A stretch of 32,317 bases of DNA from Lysobacterales bacterium. Its GTDB lineage: Bacteria > Pseudomonadota > Gammaproteobacteria > Xanthomonadales > SZUA-5. Below, piece by piece: positions 8,337 through 16,404 of this stretch. A program made the position numbers and the translations under genes. Location of the stretch: assembly GCA_022841325.1 (NCBI GenBank), contig JALHRS010000059.1, positions 1-32,317 on the forward strand. The letters are read 5' to 3'. The notes under the pieces are model-generated. The model saw only the letters and a program-made list of their open reading frames with translations, made no database searches and was not told the DNA's origin. Each line of letters opens with the position of its first letter. Position 1 is the stretch's first letter.

Positions 8337-10250
8337 ATGGTCAACGTACAACTACCCGATGGTTCCATCCGCTCCTTCGATGCTCCGCTGTCGATTTCCG
8401 ACGTGGCGATGAGCATCGGTCCGGGTCTCGCCAAGGCGGCACTGGCCGGCAAGGTCGACGGCAGGCTGGTCGACACCAGCTTTCGCATCGAGCACGACAG
8501 CAAGCTGGAAATCGTCACCGACAAGCATCCCGATGCGCTGGAGATCGTGCGCCATTCCACGGCTCATCTGCTGGCCCAGGCCACGCAACGGCTGTTTCCC
8601 GGCGCGCAGGTGACGATCGGCCCGGTGGTCGACAACGGCTTTTATTACGACTTCGCCTATGAGCGTGCGTTCACGCCCGACGATCTGGCGGCGATCGAGG
8701 CTGAGATGAGCAAGATCGTGGCCGAGGCGCTGCCGGTGCAGCGCAGCATCATGGCCAAGCACGATGCCATCGAGTTCTTCAAGGCCAAGGGCGAGCTGTT
8801 CAAGGCCGAGATCATCGACGACATCATCCCGCCGGGCGAGGACATCTCGCTGTACGGGCAGGGCGAGTGGGTCGATCTGTGCCGTGGACCGCACGTACCG
8901 AACACGGCCAGGCTCGGGTCCTTCAAGCTGATGAAGGTCGCTGGCGCCTACTGGCGCGGCGACTCCAGGAACCAGCAGCTGCAGCGCATCTACGGCACGG
9001 CCTGGCTCAACAAGAAGGATCTGGCGGCCTATCTGACGCAGCTGGAAGAGGCCGAAAAGCGCGATCACCGCAAGATCGGCAAGCAGCTGGACCTGTTCCA
9101 CATGCAGGAGGAGGCGCCGGGTCTGGTGTTCTGGCACCCCAAGGGCTGGGCGATCTGGCAGGTCATCGAGCAGTACATGCGTCGTGTCTACCGCGCTTCC
9201 GGCTATCAGGAAGTGCGCGGTCCGCAGATTCTGGACGTGTCGCTGTGGAAGCGCTCCGGTCACTGGGACAACTACGCCGACAACATGTTCTTCACCGAGT
9301 CGGAGAAGCGCACCTACGCCGTCAAGCCGATGAACTGCCCGGGGCATGTGCAGATCTTCAACCACGGACTGCACAGCTATCGCGATCTGCCCATCCGCTA
9401 TGGCGAATTCGGTTCCTGTCACCGCAACGAACCGTCAGGGGCGCTGCACGGCATCCTGCGCGTGCGTGGTTTCACCCAGGATGATGGCCACGTGTTCTGC
9501 ACGGAGGGCCAGATCGAGTCGGAAGTGTCGGCATTCCACCAGCAGGCGCTGAAGGTCTACCAGGATTTCGGCTTTGGCGAGGTGCAGATCAAGATTGCGC
9601 TGCGCCCGGAAAAGCGCCTGGGCGATGACGCCACCTGGGATCGCGCCGAGGACGCACTGCGTCATGCGCTGGCCAAGGCCGGTGTCGAATGGGAAGAACT
9701 GCCGGGCGAGGGTGCTTTCTACGGCCCCAAGATCGAGTACCACCTCAAGGATGCCATCGGTCGCACCTGGCAGCTGGGTACGATGCAGGTCGATTTCATG
9801 ATGGCCGGACGTCTGGGTGCCGAGTACGTCGACGAGCACAGTCAGCGCCAGCACCCGGTCATGTTGCACCGCGCCATCGTCGGTTCGATGGAGCGATTCA
9901 TCGGAATTTTGATCGAAAATCACGCCGGCGCCTTGCCGGTCTGGCTGGCGCCAACGCAGGCCGTGGTGATGGGAATTACCGATGCGCAGGGCGAATATGT
10001 CGCAGAAGTGGCCAAAACCCTTGAAAATCAAGACTTCCGGGTCGTTTCGGACTTGAGGAACGAGAAGGTCGGCTATAAAATCCGCGAGCACACGCTGCAG
10101 AAGACGCCGTACCTGCTCGTAGCCGGTGAGCGCGAGAAGGAATCTGGCAGCGTATCTGTCCGTCGTCGCACCGGGGAGGATCTGGGCGTGATGACGGTTG
10201 CCGAATTTGCCGAACACCTGCGGGCTGAGGTGTCGTCGCTCGGTCAGTAA
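8337..10250 (+). CDS. thrS: Threonyl-tRNA synthetase
   Basis: ThrRS attaches threonine to tRNA-Thr and edits Ser-tRNA-Thr. The 637-residue product has the full family layout. An N-terminal TGS domain (from [11 protein letters not shown]) comes first. The editing domain follows, with [10 protein letters not shown] and CRGPH. The class II catalytic core shows [41 protein letters not shown] and [21 protein letters not shown]. The anticodon-binding domain comes last. ATG 8337 is preferred because AGGA sits 7 bases upstream and the protein then starts exactly at the TGS domain; an upstream TTG would add a non-conserved leader overlapping the terminator. It heads the thrS-infC-rpmI-rplT-pheST-ihfA block. 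Confidence 0.97.
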   Translation: MVNVQLPDGSIRSFDAPLSISDVAMSIGPGLAKAALAGKVDGRLVDTSFRIEHDSKLEIVTDKHPDALEIVRHSTAHLLAQATQRLFPGAQVTIGPVVDNGFYYDFAYERAFTPDDLAAIEAEMSKIVAEALPVQRSIMAKHDAIEFFKAKGELFKAEIIDDIIPPGEDISLYGQGEWVDLCRGPHVPNTARLGSFKLMKVAGAYWRGDSRNQQLQRIYGTAWLNKKDLAAYLTQLEEAEKRDHRKIGKQLDLFHMQEEAPGLVFWHPKGWAIWQVIEQYMRRVYRASGYQEVRGPQILDVSLWKRSGHWDNYADNMFFTESEKRTYAVKPMNCPGHVQIFNHGLHSYRDLPIRYGEFGSCHRNEPSGALHGILRVRGFTQDDGHVFCTEGQIESEVSAFHQQALKVYQDFGFGEVQIKIALRPEKRLGDDATWDRAEDALRHALAKAGVEWEELPGEGAFYGPKIEYHLKDAIGRTWQLGTMQVDFMMAGRLGAEYVDEHSQRQHPVMLHRAIVGSMERFIGILIENHAGALPVWLAPTQAVVMGITDAQGEYVAEVAKTLENQDFRVVSDLRNEKVGYKIREHTLQKTPYLLVAGEREKESGSVSVRRRTGEDLGVMTVAEFAEHLRAEVSSLGQ

Positions 10251-10254
10251 CGGT

Positions 10255-10275
10255 GCCGGTGCCGTAGTCACCGGC
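10255..10275 (+). other. Hairpin between thrS and infC
   Basis: GCCGGTG (10255-10261) pairs perfectly with CACCGGC (10269-10275) across a 7-base loop, 5 bases after the thrS stop and just before the infC ribosome site. No T run follows, so it is more likely an mRNA structure than a terminator. Confidence 0.5.
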
Positions 10276-10298
10276 TTGCATCAAAAGGAGTCGCCGCC

Positions 10299-10829
10299 AT
10301 AGCTGTCCTGGACAAATCCACCCGAAAGAACGAAGACATCCGAGTACCGCAGATTCGCGTGATCGGCGCTGATGGTGAACAGATCGGCATCCTGTCGCGC
10401 AATGAGGCCTTGGCCATGGCGCAGGATGTTGGACTGGATCTGGTCGAGATCCAGCCCAATGCCGAGCCACCGGTCTGCCGCATCATGGACTACGGTAAGT
10501 TCAAGTTCGAACTGCAGAAGAAGGCCAATCAGGCCAAGAAGAAGCAGAAGCAGGTCGAAATCAAGGAGATGAAGTTTCGTCCGGGTACCGACGACGGCGA
10601 TTTCAACGTCAAGATGCGCGCCATCCGCCGCTTCCTGGAAGAGGGCGATCGGGTCAAGATCAACCTGCGCTTCCGCGGGCGCGAGCTGGCGCACATCAAC
10701 CTCGGCGATGCCATGCTGAACCGCATTGAAGCCGAGCTGAAGGAAGAAGCAGCGATCGAACAGCGATCGCGCGTGGAAGGGCGGGTCATGAGTATGATGA
10801 TCGCCCCCAAGAAGAAACCGCAGGCCTGA
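10299..10829 (+). CDS. infC: Translation initiation factor IF-3, AUA start codon
   Basis: IF-3 binds the 30S subunit, prevents premature 50S joining and discriminates against non-standard start codons. With the start at ATA 10299, the protein is 176 residues (E. coli 180). It begins (M)AVLDKSTRKNEDIRVPQIRV, a typical IF-3 N-terminus, and continues with GLDLVEIQPNAEPPVCRIMDYGKF and a C-terminal domain containing MKFRPGTDDGDFNVK and the INLRFRGRE segment. A near-perfect AAGGAG (10285-10290) lies 8 bases before ATA. The first ATG/GTG in frame (GTG 10359) would remove 20 conserved residues and lacks a ribosome site. A rare start codon is the known basis of IF-3 autoregulation in E. coli (AUU); the same control is inferred here. 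Confidence 0.95.
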   Translation: MAVLDKSTRKNEDIRVPQIRVIGADGEQIGILSRNEALAMAQDVGLDLVEIQPNAEPPVCRIMDYGKFKFELQKKANQAKKKQKQVEIKEMKFRPGTDDGDFNVKMRAIRRFLEEGDRVKINLRFRGRELAHINLGDAMLNRIEAELKEEAAIEQRSRVEGRVMSMMIAPKKKPQA

Positions 10830-11017
10830 TCGCCTGCTCTACGGCGACGGGTTATCGTCGCCGGTTGGACCTGCCAGGAATGGCGGGAGACTCCCCCGGT
10901 CAGTGATGGTCGGGCAACACCGGGCAACCGGATTTCGAAGTCAATCGGGTACGGATCAGGAAAGCACTCCGCAAGGGGTCACCCGCTGGCTCAACCAAGT
11001 GAGTGAAAGGAACAGCA
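10830..11017 (+). promoter_or_regulatory. infC-rpmI intergenic leader with hairpin
   Basis: This 188-base untranslated gap inside the operon is long for adjacent ribosomal genes. It contains a perfect 7-bp hairpin, CGGCGAC (10842-10848) with GTCGCCG (10857-10863), but no T run. In E. coli and Bacillus, ribosomal protein L20 represses rpmI-rplT by binding mRNA in this region; a comparable L20-responsive leader is plausible here, by position only. Confidence 0.4.
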
Positions 11018-11215
11018 ATGCCTAAGATGAAGACCAACCGGGCGGCGGCCAAGCGCTTCCGCAAGACCGGCTCGGGCAAGTTCAAGTGTGGTCATGCTTT
11101 CAAGAGCCACATTCTGACCAAGAAGTCCACCAAGCGTAAGCGCGGCCTGCGCGCTCCGAATCACGTGCGTGCCGAAGATGCAGGTCGCGTCGCACGCATG
11201 CTGCCGTACGCATAA
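11018..11215 (+). CDS. rpmI: 50S ribosomal protein L35
   Basis: This 65-residue, very basic protein starts [20 protein letters not shown], the hallmark of L35, and ends [18 protein letters not shown]. It is a structural protein of the large ribosomal subunit. ATG 11018 has AAAGGA six bases upstream; an upstream in-frame codon at 11003 would add five non-conserved residues. rplT follows after 15 bases, with GGGAGG in the gap. Confidence 0.97.
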   Translation: MPKMKTNRAAAKRFRKTGSGKFKCGHAFKSHILTKKSTKRKRGLRAPNHVRAEDAGRVARMLPYA

Positions 11216-11230
11216 GGGAGGATTTCGACA

Positions 11231-11593
11231 ATGGCACGAGTCAAACGTGGTGTAACGGCGCGTCGGCGCCACAAGAAGCTCCTGAATCGCGCGAAGGGCT
11301 ATTACAACGCCCGCCGCAAGGTTTATCGCGTCGCCAAACAGGCGGTCACGAAGGCCCTGCAGTACGCCTACATCGGTCGCAAGCTGAAGAAGCGTGATTA
11401 TCGTTCGCTGTGGATCGTGCGTATCAACGCCGCTGCGCGCGAATGCGGTCTGAGCTACAGCCGCTTCATCAACGGCCTGAGCAAGGCCGGCATCAAGATC
11501 GACCGCAAGGTACTGGCCGATCTCGCCGTGCACGATATGGTCGCTTTCAAGGCCGTCGCCGATCAGGCCAAGTCCAAGCTGGTCGCAGCTTGA
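11231..11593 (+). CDS. rplT: 50S ribosomal protein L20
   Basis: L20 is an early-assembly 23S rRNA-binding protein and, in studied bacteria, the autorepressor of rpmI-rplT. The 120-residue sequence is canonical: [74 protein letters not shown] and [13 protein letters not shown] C-terminal sequence (here [13 protein letters not shown]). The ribosome site GGGAGG is 10 bases before the ATG. It ends 95 bases before pheS. Confidence 0.97.
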   Translation: MARVKRGVTARRRHKKLLNRAKGYYNARRKVYRVAKQAVTKALQYAYIGRKLKKRDYRSLWIVRINAAARECGLSYSRFINGLSKAGIKIDRKVLADLAVHDMVAFKAVADQAKSKLVAA

Positions 11594-11643
11594 ACCGGGT
11601 GCGCGACTGAGGTCGCGTCCATCGCCATACGTTAGTCGACCGG

Positions 11644-11669
11644 ACGGGGAGAAGCTTGCTTTTCCCCGT
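11644..11669 (+). promoter_or_regulatory. Hairpin upstream of pheS (attenuator or rplT terminator)
   Basis: ACGGGGAGAAG (11644-11654) pairs with CTTTTCCCCGT (11659-11669) as an 11-bp stem with one G-T wobble and a four-base loop. TCTCGTTTCT follows, an imperfect U tract. The pheST operon of E. coli is controlled by attenuation in the same position. No Phe-rich leader peptide is visible here, so partial termination after rplT is equally likely. Confidence 0.5.
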
Positions 11670-11688
11670 TCTCGTTTCTGGGGCAGGC

Positions 11689-12681
11689 ATGAACCTCGAA
11701 CAAGTTCAAAGCGAGGCGCAGGCGCGCATCGCGGCGGTTTCCGATCTGGCGGCGCTCGATCAGTTGCGCGTCGAGTATCTGGGCAAGTCCGGCAGCGTCA
11801 CCGCCATTCTCAAGTCTCTCGGTACCTTGGCGCCGGAAGAGCGCAAACAGCGCGGGGCCGAGGTCAATCGCCTGCGCGATGCGCTCAGTCAGGCCCTGAA
11901 CGAGCGCAAGGCAGTGCTCGATGCCGTGGCCATGCAGGCGCGCCTGGAGCGCGAGAGCATTGATATCTCGCTGCCCGGTCGCCAGGTGGGCGTCGGCGGC
12001 ATTCATCCGATCACACGCGCGCTCGATCGCATCGTCGGCATTTTCGAGCGGCTGGGATACACCGTGGCCGACGGCCCGGAGATCGAAGACGACTGGTACA
12101 ACTTCGAGGCCCTGAATTTCCCGCCGGACCATCCGGCGCGGACCATGCACGACACCTTCTATTTCCCCGATGGTCGTTTGCTGCGTACCCACACTTCACC
12201 GGTACAGATCCGGGTGATGCAGAACAAGCAGCCGCCGATCCGGGTGATCATCCCCGGCAAGGTTTACCGCAGCGATTCCGATCAGACCCATTCGCCGATG
12301 TTTCATCAGGTCGAAGGCCTGGTGGTGGGCGAGGACATCAACTTTGCCGATCTCAAGGGCACGCTGCTGAACTTCGTGCGCGCCTTTTTCGAGCGCGAGC
12401 CGAAACTGCTGTTCCGTCCTTCCTATTTCCCCTTCACCGAGCCCTCGGCCGACGTGCTGATGAACTGGGAACTGCCCGATGGCAGCGAACGCTGGCTGGA
12501 GGTGCTGGGCTGCGGCATGGTGCATCCGAATGTACTGCGCAACTGCGGCATCGATCCCGAGCGCTACACCGGCTTTGCCTTTGGCCTCGGCGTGGAGCGC
12601 TTTGCCATGCTGCGTTACGGCGTGACCGATCTGCGCGCCTTCTTCGAGAACGATCTGCGTTTTCTCGATCAATTTGCCTGA
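11689..12681 (+). CDS. pheS: Phenylalanyl-tRNA synthetase alpha subunit
   Basis: PheS is the catalytic subunit of the (alpha-beta)2 enzyme that charges tRNA-Phe. From ATG 11689 it encodes 330 residues (E. coli 327). An N-terminal coiled coil ([14 protein letters not shown]...) comes first. The class II core then shows [70 protein letters not shown] and the motif 3 region [20 protein letters not shown]. An upstream in-frame TTG at 11656 is rejected because it lies inside the hairpin. pheT follows after 93 bases, an unusually wide gap for this pair. Confidence 0.96.
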   Translation: MNLEQVQSEAQARIAAVSDLAALDQLRVEYLGKSGSVTAILKSLGTLAPEERKQRGAEVNRLRDALSQALNERKAVLDAVAMQARLERESIDISLPGRQVGVGGIHPITRALDRIVGIFERLGYTVADGPEIEDDWYNFEALNFPPDHPARTMHDTFYFPDGRLLRTHTSPVQIRVMQNKQPPIRVIIPGKVYRSDSDQTHSPMFHQVEGLVVGEDINFADLKGTLLNFVRAFFEREPKLLFRPSYFPFTEPSADVLMNWELPDGSERWLEVLGCGMVHPNVLRNCGIDPERYTGFAFGLGVERFAMLRYGVTDLRAFFENDLRFLDQFA

Positions 12682-12711
12682 TGTCGTCGCGCGCGCCCGG
12701 CTGTGAGCCGC

Positions 12712-12754
12712 GCTGACATGTCACGTAGACCCTGCGCGGCTGCGTGACCTACCT
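12712..12754 (+). repeat. Dispersed palindromic element between pheS and pheT
   Basis: GTCACG (12720-12725) pairs with CGTGAC (12743-12748), and the flanks GTCACGTAG...CGTGACCTAC recur at 17401-17440 (GTCACGTAG, CTGCGCG, CGTGAGCTAC). The shared pattern at two unrelated loci marks a mobile or amplifying repeat. In this copy it sits in the pheST transcript just upstream of the pheT start. Confidence 0.6.
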
Positions 12755-12774
12755 GAAGAGACCCGAGACCCATC

Positions 12775-15141
12775 ATGAAATTCTCCGAAAACTGGTTGCG
12801 CGATCTGGTGGATATTCCGGCCACGCGCGATGAGCTGACCCACCGGCTGACCATGTGCGGTCTGGAGGTCGAATCGGTCGAGGCCCTGGGCGCGGATCTG
12901 GCTGGCGTGCTGATCGGCGAGATCGTCGAGGCCGAACCGCATCCCAATGCCGACCGCCTGCGTGTCTGCAAGGTCGATGCCGGCCAGGCCGGGTTGCTGA
13001 ACATCGTCTGTGGCGCGCCGAATGCGCGGGTCGGCCTGAAGGCGCCGGTGGCCGTGGTCGGTGCCAGCCTGCCAGGTGGCTTTCAGATCAAGGCTGCCAA
13101 GCTGCGTGGCGTCGAGTCCTTCGGCATGCTCTGTTCGGGCAAGGAGCTGGGCGTGGACAGCGATGCCTCCGGCCTGCTGGAACTGCCGGCCGATGCACCC
13201 ACGGGTCAGTCCTATGCGGACTGGCTGGGTTTGCCCGATGCCATCATCGAACTCGGCCTGACGCCCAATCGCAGCGACTGCCTCGGCCTGCGCGGACTGG
13301 CCATGGAAGTCGCCGCCGAATACGGCAGCGCCACCCGGCTGGCCGAGATCGTTCCGGTCGCCGTCGGCCACGATCAGCAACTGGAAATCCGGCTCACGCC
13401 GGCCGCCGGCTGCCCGCGCTATTGCGGTCGCGTCATCAATGGCCTGAATCCGGCTGCGGCAACGCCGTCCTGGATGGTCGAGCGCCTGCGTCGATCCGGA
13501 CTGCGACCGATCAGTGCGCTGGTCGACGTCACCAATTACGTCATGCTGGAACTCGGTCAGCCGCTGCACGCTTTCGATGCCGACTGCATCAAGGGTGCCA
13601 TCCAGGTCCGTCGCGCACAGGCTGGCGAGAGCTGCACCCTGCTCGATGGCCGTGAGGCCACGCTGGATCCCGAATTCCTGGTCATCGCCGACGACGGCGG
13701 TGCGGTGGCACTGGCCGGCGTGATGGGCGGTTTCCATACGCGGGTCACCGACAGCACCGCCCGGGTCTTTCTCGAAAGCGCGCATTTTGCCCCGGACGCG
13801 ATCAGCGGACGCGCGCGCCGACTGGGCATGCACACCGATGCCTCGCACCGCTTTGAACGCGGCGTCGATCCCGAACTGCCGCGCCAGGCGCTGGAACGCG
13901 CGACCGCCCTGTTGCTGCAGATCGCCGGCGGCAGCGCCGGACCGGTGACCGAGGCCGTGCTGGCGAGCGAATTGCCCCAGCGCCAGGCCGTGACCCTGCG
14001 CCATCAACGCCTGACCCGGGTGCTGGGTATCGAAGTGCCTGCCTCCGCAGTGCAGACCATTCTGGTCGCGCTCGGCATGCAGGTCTCCAAGGTCGATGGC
14101 GGCTGGAGCGTGCTGCCACCGAGCTGGCGCTTCGATATCGCCATCGAGGAAGACCTGATCGAGGAGGTCGCACGCATCCATGGCTACGATCAGATTCCCA
14201 CGGTGGCGCCGCGCGGCGAGCTCGAAGTGGAGCCCGTCAGCGAGTCGCGTCTGCCGCTGATGCGTCTGCGCGAGCGGCTGGTGGCCCGTGGCTATTCCGA
14301 GGCCATCACCTTCGCCTTTCTGAGTCAGCCGCAGCTACAGCGCTGGGGTATGAGCGAAGGCGCCATCACACTGGCGAATCCGCTCTCGGCCGATCTGGCG
14401 GTGATGCGCACCAGCTTGCTGCCCGGTCTGATCGAGGCTTTGGTGCGCAATCAGAACCGCCAGCAGGGCAGGGTGCGTCTGTTCGAGCTCGGTCGCCAAT
14501 ATCGCGCCGGTGCCGACGGCAAACCCGTGGAAACCGAACTGCTGTCGCTGGTGATCAGCGGCGAGGCACGCCCCGAGCAATGGGCTGAGCCGGCGCGGGC
14601 GGTGGACTTCTATGACCTCAAGGCCGACGTCGAAGCCCTGATGGCCGAGCCCGGGACCTGGCAGGCGGGTGGCCCCGATTGCCTGCACCCCGGACGTCGT
14701 GCGCAGTTGCTGGTGGATGGTCAGGTCGCAGGCTTCATCGGCGCGCTGCACCCGGAGCTGGCACGACAGCTGGACGTCGACAGCGAGGTGCTGGTGGCCG
14801 AGCTGTCCCTGGACTCGGTACGCGCCAGGCTGATGCCCCAAGCCCGCGAATTGTCGCGTTTTCCCTCGGTGCGGCGTGATCTGGCGCTGGTGCTTCCGGA
14901 GGCTGTGGCCTTCGACGCACTCCAGCAAACAGTGACCCGCGCGGCAGGCAGTCTGCTGCGCGAGTTGTGCCTGTTCGACGTCTATCGCGGCACCGGGATC
15001 GAAAAGGGGTGCAAAAGCTTCGCTATCGGCTTGATTTTCCAAGACGATTCACGCACTCTAGGCGACGCGGATGTAGACCGTTTGGTGGCTGCGATTATCG
15101 AGCAGTCAGCGGCGGAACTTGGGGCTCAGGTGCGGAGTTAG
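12775..15141 (+). CDS. pheT: Phenylalanyl-tRNA synthetase beta subunit
   Basis: PheT supplies tRNA binding and editing for the PheST enzyme. The 788-residue protein has the full domain order. The N-terminal part begins MKFSENWLRDLVDIP. An EMAP/OB-fold tRNA-binding domain follows (about 40-150, with ADRLRVCKVDAG and CGAPNARVG). The B3/B4 editing region contains LTPNRSDCLGLRGLA, and the B5 region contains HGYDQIP and FLSQPQLQRWG. The C-terminal ferredoxin-like anticodon-binding domain contains LSRFPSVRRDLALVLPE. Length matches E. coli (795). The stop is 3 bases before ihfA, so the two are probably co-translated. Confidence 0.96.
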   Translation: MKFSENWLRDLVDIPATRDELTHRLTMCGLEVESVEALGADLAGVLIGEIVEAEPHPNADRLRVCKVDAGQAGLLNIVCGAPNARVGLKAPVAVVGASLPGGFQIKAAKLRGVESFGMLCSGKELGVDSDASGLLELPADAPTGQSYADWLGLPDAIIELGLTPNRSDCLGLRGLAMEVAAEYGSATRLAEIVPVAVGHDQQLEIRLTPAAGCPRYCGRVINGLNPAAATPSWMVERLRRSGLRPISALVDVTNYVMLELGQPLHAFDADCIKGAIQVRRAQAGESCTLLDGREATLDPEFLVIADDGGAVALAGVMGGFHTRVTDSTARVFLESAHFAPDAISGRARRLGMHTDASHRFERGVDPELPRQALERATALLLQIAGGSAGPVTEAVLASELPQRQAVTLRHQRLTRVLGIEVPASAVQTILVALGMQVSKVDGGWSVLPPSWRFDIAIEEDLIEEVARIHGYDQIPTVAPRGELEVEPVSESRLPLMRLRERLVARGYSEAITFAFLSQPQLQRWGMSEGAITLANPLSADLAVMRTSLLPGLIEALVRNQNRQQGRVRLFELGRQYRAGADGKPVETELLSLVISGEARPEQWAEPARAVDFYDLKADVEALMAEPGTWQAGGPDCLHPGRRAQLLVDGQVAGFIGALHPELARQLDVDSEVLVAELSLDSVRARLMPQARELSRFPSVRRDLALVLPEAVAFDALQQTVTRAAGSLLRELCLFDVYRGTGIEKGCKSFAIGLIFQDDSRTLGDADVDRLVAAIIEQSAAELGAQVRS

Positions 15142-15144
15142 GGG

Positions 15145-15444
15145 ATGGCGCTGACCAAGGCCGAGATGGCCCAACGACTGTTCGAGGACGTGGGACTCAA
15201 CAAGCGCGAGGCCAAGGAGTTCGTCGATATCTTCTTCGACGTCATCCGTGAAGCGCTCGAGAAAGGGGAGAACGTCAAGCTTTCGGGCTTTGGCAATTTC
15301 GATCTGCGCCAGAAGAATCAGCGCCCGGGTCGCAATCCGAAGACGGGTGAGGAGATTCCGATCTCCGCACGTCGGGTGGTGACGTTCAGGGCAGGTCAGA
15401 AGCTGAAGGCGCGGGTAGAGGCATATGCTGGATCCGGGCAGTAA
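15145..15444 (+). CDS. ihfA: Integration host factor alpha subunit
   Basis: IHF is a sequence-specific DNA-bending heterodimer used in nucleoid architecture, recombination and transcription. This 99-residue protein is canonical: [26 protein letters not shown] at the start, [29 protein letters not shown] across the DNA-inserting arm, and [20 protein letters not shown] at the end. The N-terminal KAEMAQ...GLNKREAKE form identifies the alpha rather than the beta chain. It follows pheT by 3 bases, as in many gammaproteobacteria, and overlaps the MerR-like gene by 20 bases. Confidence 0.96.
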   Translation: MALTKAEMAQRLFEDVGLNKREAKEFVDIFFDVIREALEKGENVKLSGFGNFDLRQKNQRPGRNPKTGEEIPISARRVVTFRAGQKLKARVEAYAGSGQ

Positions 15445-15796
15445 TAGCGAGCTTCCGCCGATACCGGCGAAGCGCTACTTCACCATCGGTGAAGTCAGTG
15501 AACTGTGTGGCGTCAAGCCGCACGTGCTCCGTTATTGGGAGCAGGAATTCCCCAGCCTCAAACCGGTCAAGCGCCGTGGCAACCGTCGTTATTACCAGCG
15601 CCACGATGTGCTGATGATCCGGCAGATTCGCAGCCTGCTGTACGAACAGGGCTTCACCATCGGCGGCGCCCGTCAGCGTCTGGATGGCGATGCCAACAAG
15701 GTCGAACAGAAGAAAGGCGAGAGCCATGTGCCGACCGAACTGATCCGGCAGATGCGCGCTGATCTGGAAGCCGTGCTGGAAATCCTGCGCCCCTGA
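15425..15796 (+). CDS. MerR-family transcriptional regulator
   Basis: This 123-residue protein has an N-terminal winged-helix MerR domain (about residues 19-88: [25 protein letters not shown] then [26 protein letters not shown]) and a short C-terminal helix. It lacks the cysteine-rich metal-binding loop and any large effector domain. A small MerR-like gene after ihfA is conserved in many gammaproteobacteria, but its target is not known to me. ATG 15425 lies inside the end of ihfA, indicating coupling. It is the last gene of the thrS-to-ihfA block. Confidence 0.9.
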   Translation: MLDPGSNSELPPIPAKRYFTIGEVSELCGVKPHVLRYWEQEFPSLKPVKRRGNRRYYQRHDVLMIRQIRSLLYEQGFTIGGARQRLDGDANKVEQKKGESHVPTELIRQMRADLEAVLEILRP

Positions 15797-15817
15797 GCAA
15801 GCGTTCCGGGACCGTCC

Positions 15818-15855
15818 AGTTCACGTCGCGGCTTCGCCGCTTTCCGAACTCCGGT
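15818..15855 (+). terminator. Possible terminator after the MerR-like gene
   Basis: AGTTC and GAACT flank an inner hairpin GCGGC-TTC-GCCGC (15828-15840), with CCGG and TTTT following. An unpaired inner region separates the two stems. The poor stem and short T run make this only a candidate end for the translation operon. Confidence 0.35.
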
Positions 15856-16153
15856 TTTCTGTAGGTCCAGACTTGTCTGGACGCTGTTGGCGGATTGCAG
15901 AGGAGAAGCTTCTGTAGGTCCAGACTTGTCTGGACGCTCCTGTTTCGGGCCGGGGGTGGTTTCTGGTTGTCGGTTGTCGGTTGTCGGTGCAGGCGCGTAG
16001 GCCGAGGGTGCGCGCCGCAGGCGCGTTCCCCGGCACGCACTGAACGCAGAAGCGCCGGGGAGCCGCTGCGCGGCACCCTCGGCCTACTTCCGGCTGGAGA
16101 AGCGTCCAGACAAGTCTGGACCTACAGAATCCCTCAAGCCTGTAGCCCTCCCT

Positions 16154-16202
16154 GTGCCCCGTGCCCCGTGCCCCGTGCCCCACGCCCCACGCCCCACGCC
16201 CC
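16154..16202 (+). repeat. Tandem heptanucleotide array (GTGCCCC x4, ACGCCCC x3)
   Basis: Four perfect copies of GTGCCCC are followed by three of ACGCCCC, without interruption, ending 49 bases before tRNA-Pro. The change of the first two bases between blocks suggests expansion from two parental units. Slipped-strand copy-number variation is likely. Confidence 0.85.
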
Positions 16203-16251
16203 ATCTCTGGCATCCAGCCGCAACTTGGTGTAGCCTCCGCCCTCCTTCGGT

Positions 16252-16328
16252 CGGGGCGTAGCGCAGCCTGGTAGCGCACTACAATGGGGTTGTAGGGGTC
16301 GAGAGTTCGAATCTCTCCGCCCCGACCA
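16252..16328 (+). tRNA. tRNA-Pro (anticodon GGG)
   Basis: A complete cloverleaf is visible. The acceptor stem CGGGGCG pairs with CGCCCCG, and the D arm is GCGC...GCGC. The anticodon stem CTACA/TGTAG has loop ATGGGGT with anticodon GGG. The T arm is GAGAG TTCGAAT CTCTC. The 3' CCA is encoded. A 5' C rather than G is normal for bacterial tRNA-Pro. It reads CCC and CCU codons. Its position after ihfA and the MerR-like gene is typical of Xanthomonas relatives. Confidence 0.97.
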
Positions 16329-16344
16329 ATAAGGAAAAATCTTG

Positions 16345-16381
16345 AACGGCGACCGCTAACCCGAGTCGCCGTTTGCGTTTC
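16345..16381 (+). terminator. Terminator after tRNA-Pro
   Basis: AACGGCGAC (16345-16353) pairs perfectly with GTCGCCGTT (16365-16373) across an 11-base loop, followed by TGCGTTT. The U tract is interrupted, so termination may be partial. The pip ribosome site lies just downstream. Confidence 0.55.
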
Positions 16382-16404
16382 TGGAATGCCAAACGGAGAA
16401 CGCC

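Larger units (their letters stand above)
15797..16251. repeat. Repeat cluster between MerR-like gene and tRNA-Pro
   Basis: There is no gene in this 455-base gap. Three copies of a palindrome centred on TCCAGACTTGTCTGGA occur at 15860-15885 and 15913-15938 (forward) and 16101-16126 (inverted); a fourth is at 20131-20156. Three tandem GGTTGTC units occupy 15965-15985. An imperfect inverted pair (15998-16034 and 16052-16086) begins TAGGCCGAGGGTG and could form a long cruciform; its right arm matches 2085-2119. Seven heptamers fill 16154-16202. The clustering of four repeat types suggests a preferred landing or expansion site next to the tRNA. Confidence 0.8.

Noticed and set aside
16154..16202. 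CRISPR or regulatory iteron array
   Set aside because: Perfect contiguous heptamers with no spacer or replication gene nearby are best explained as a microsatellite.
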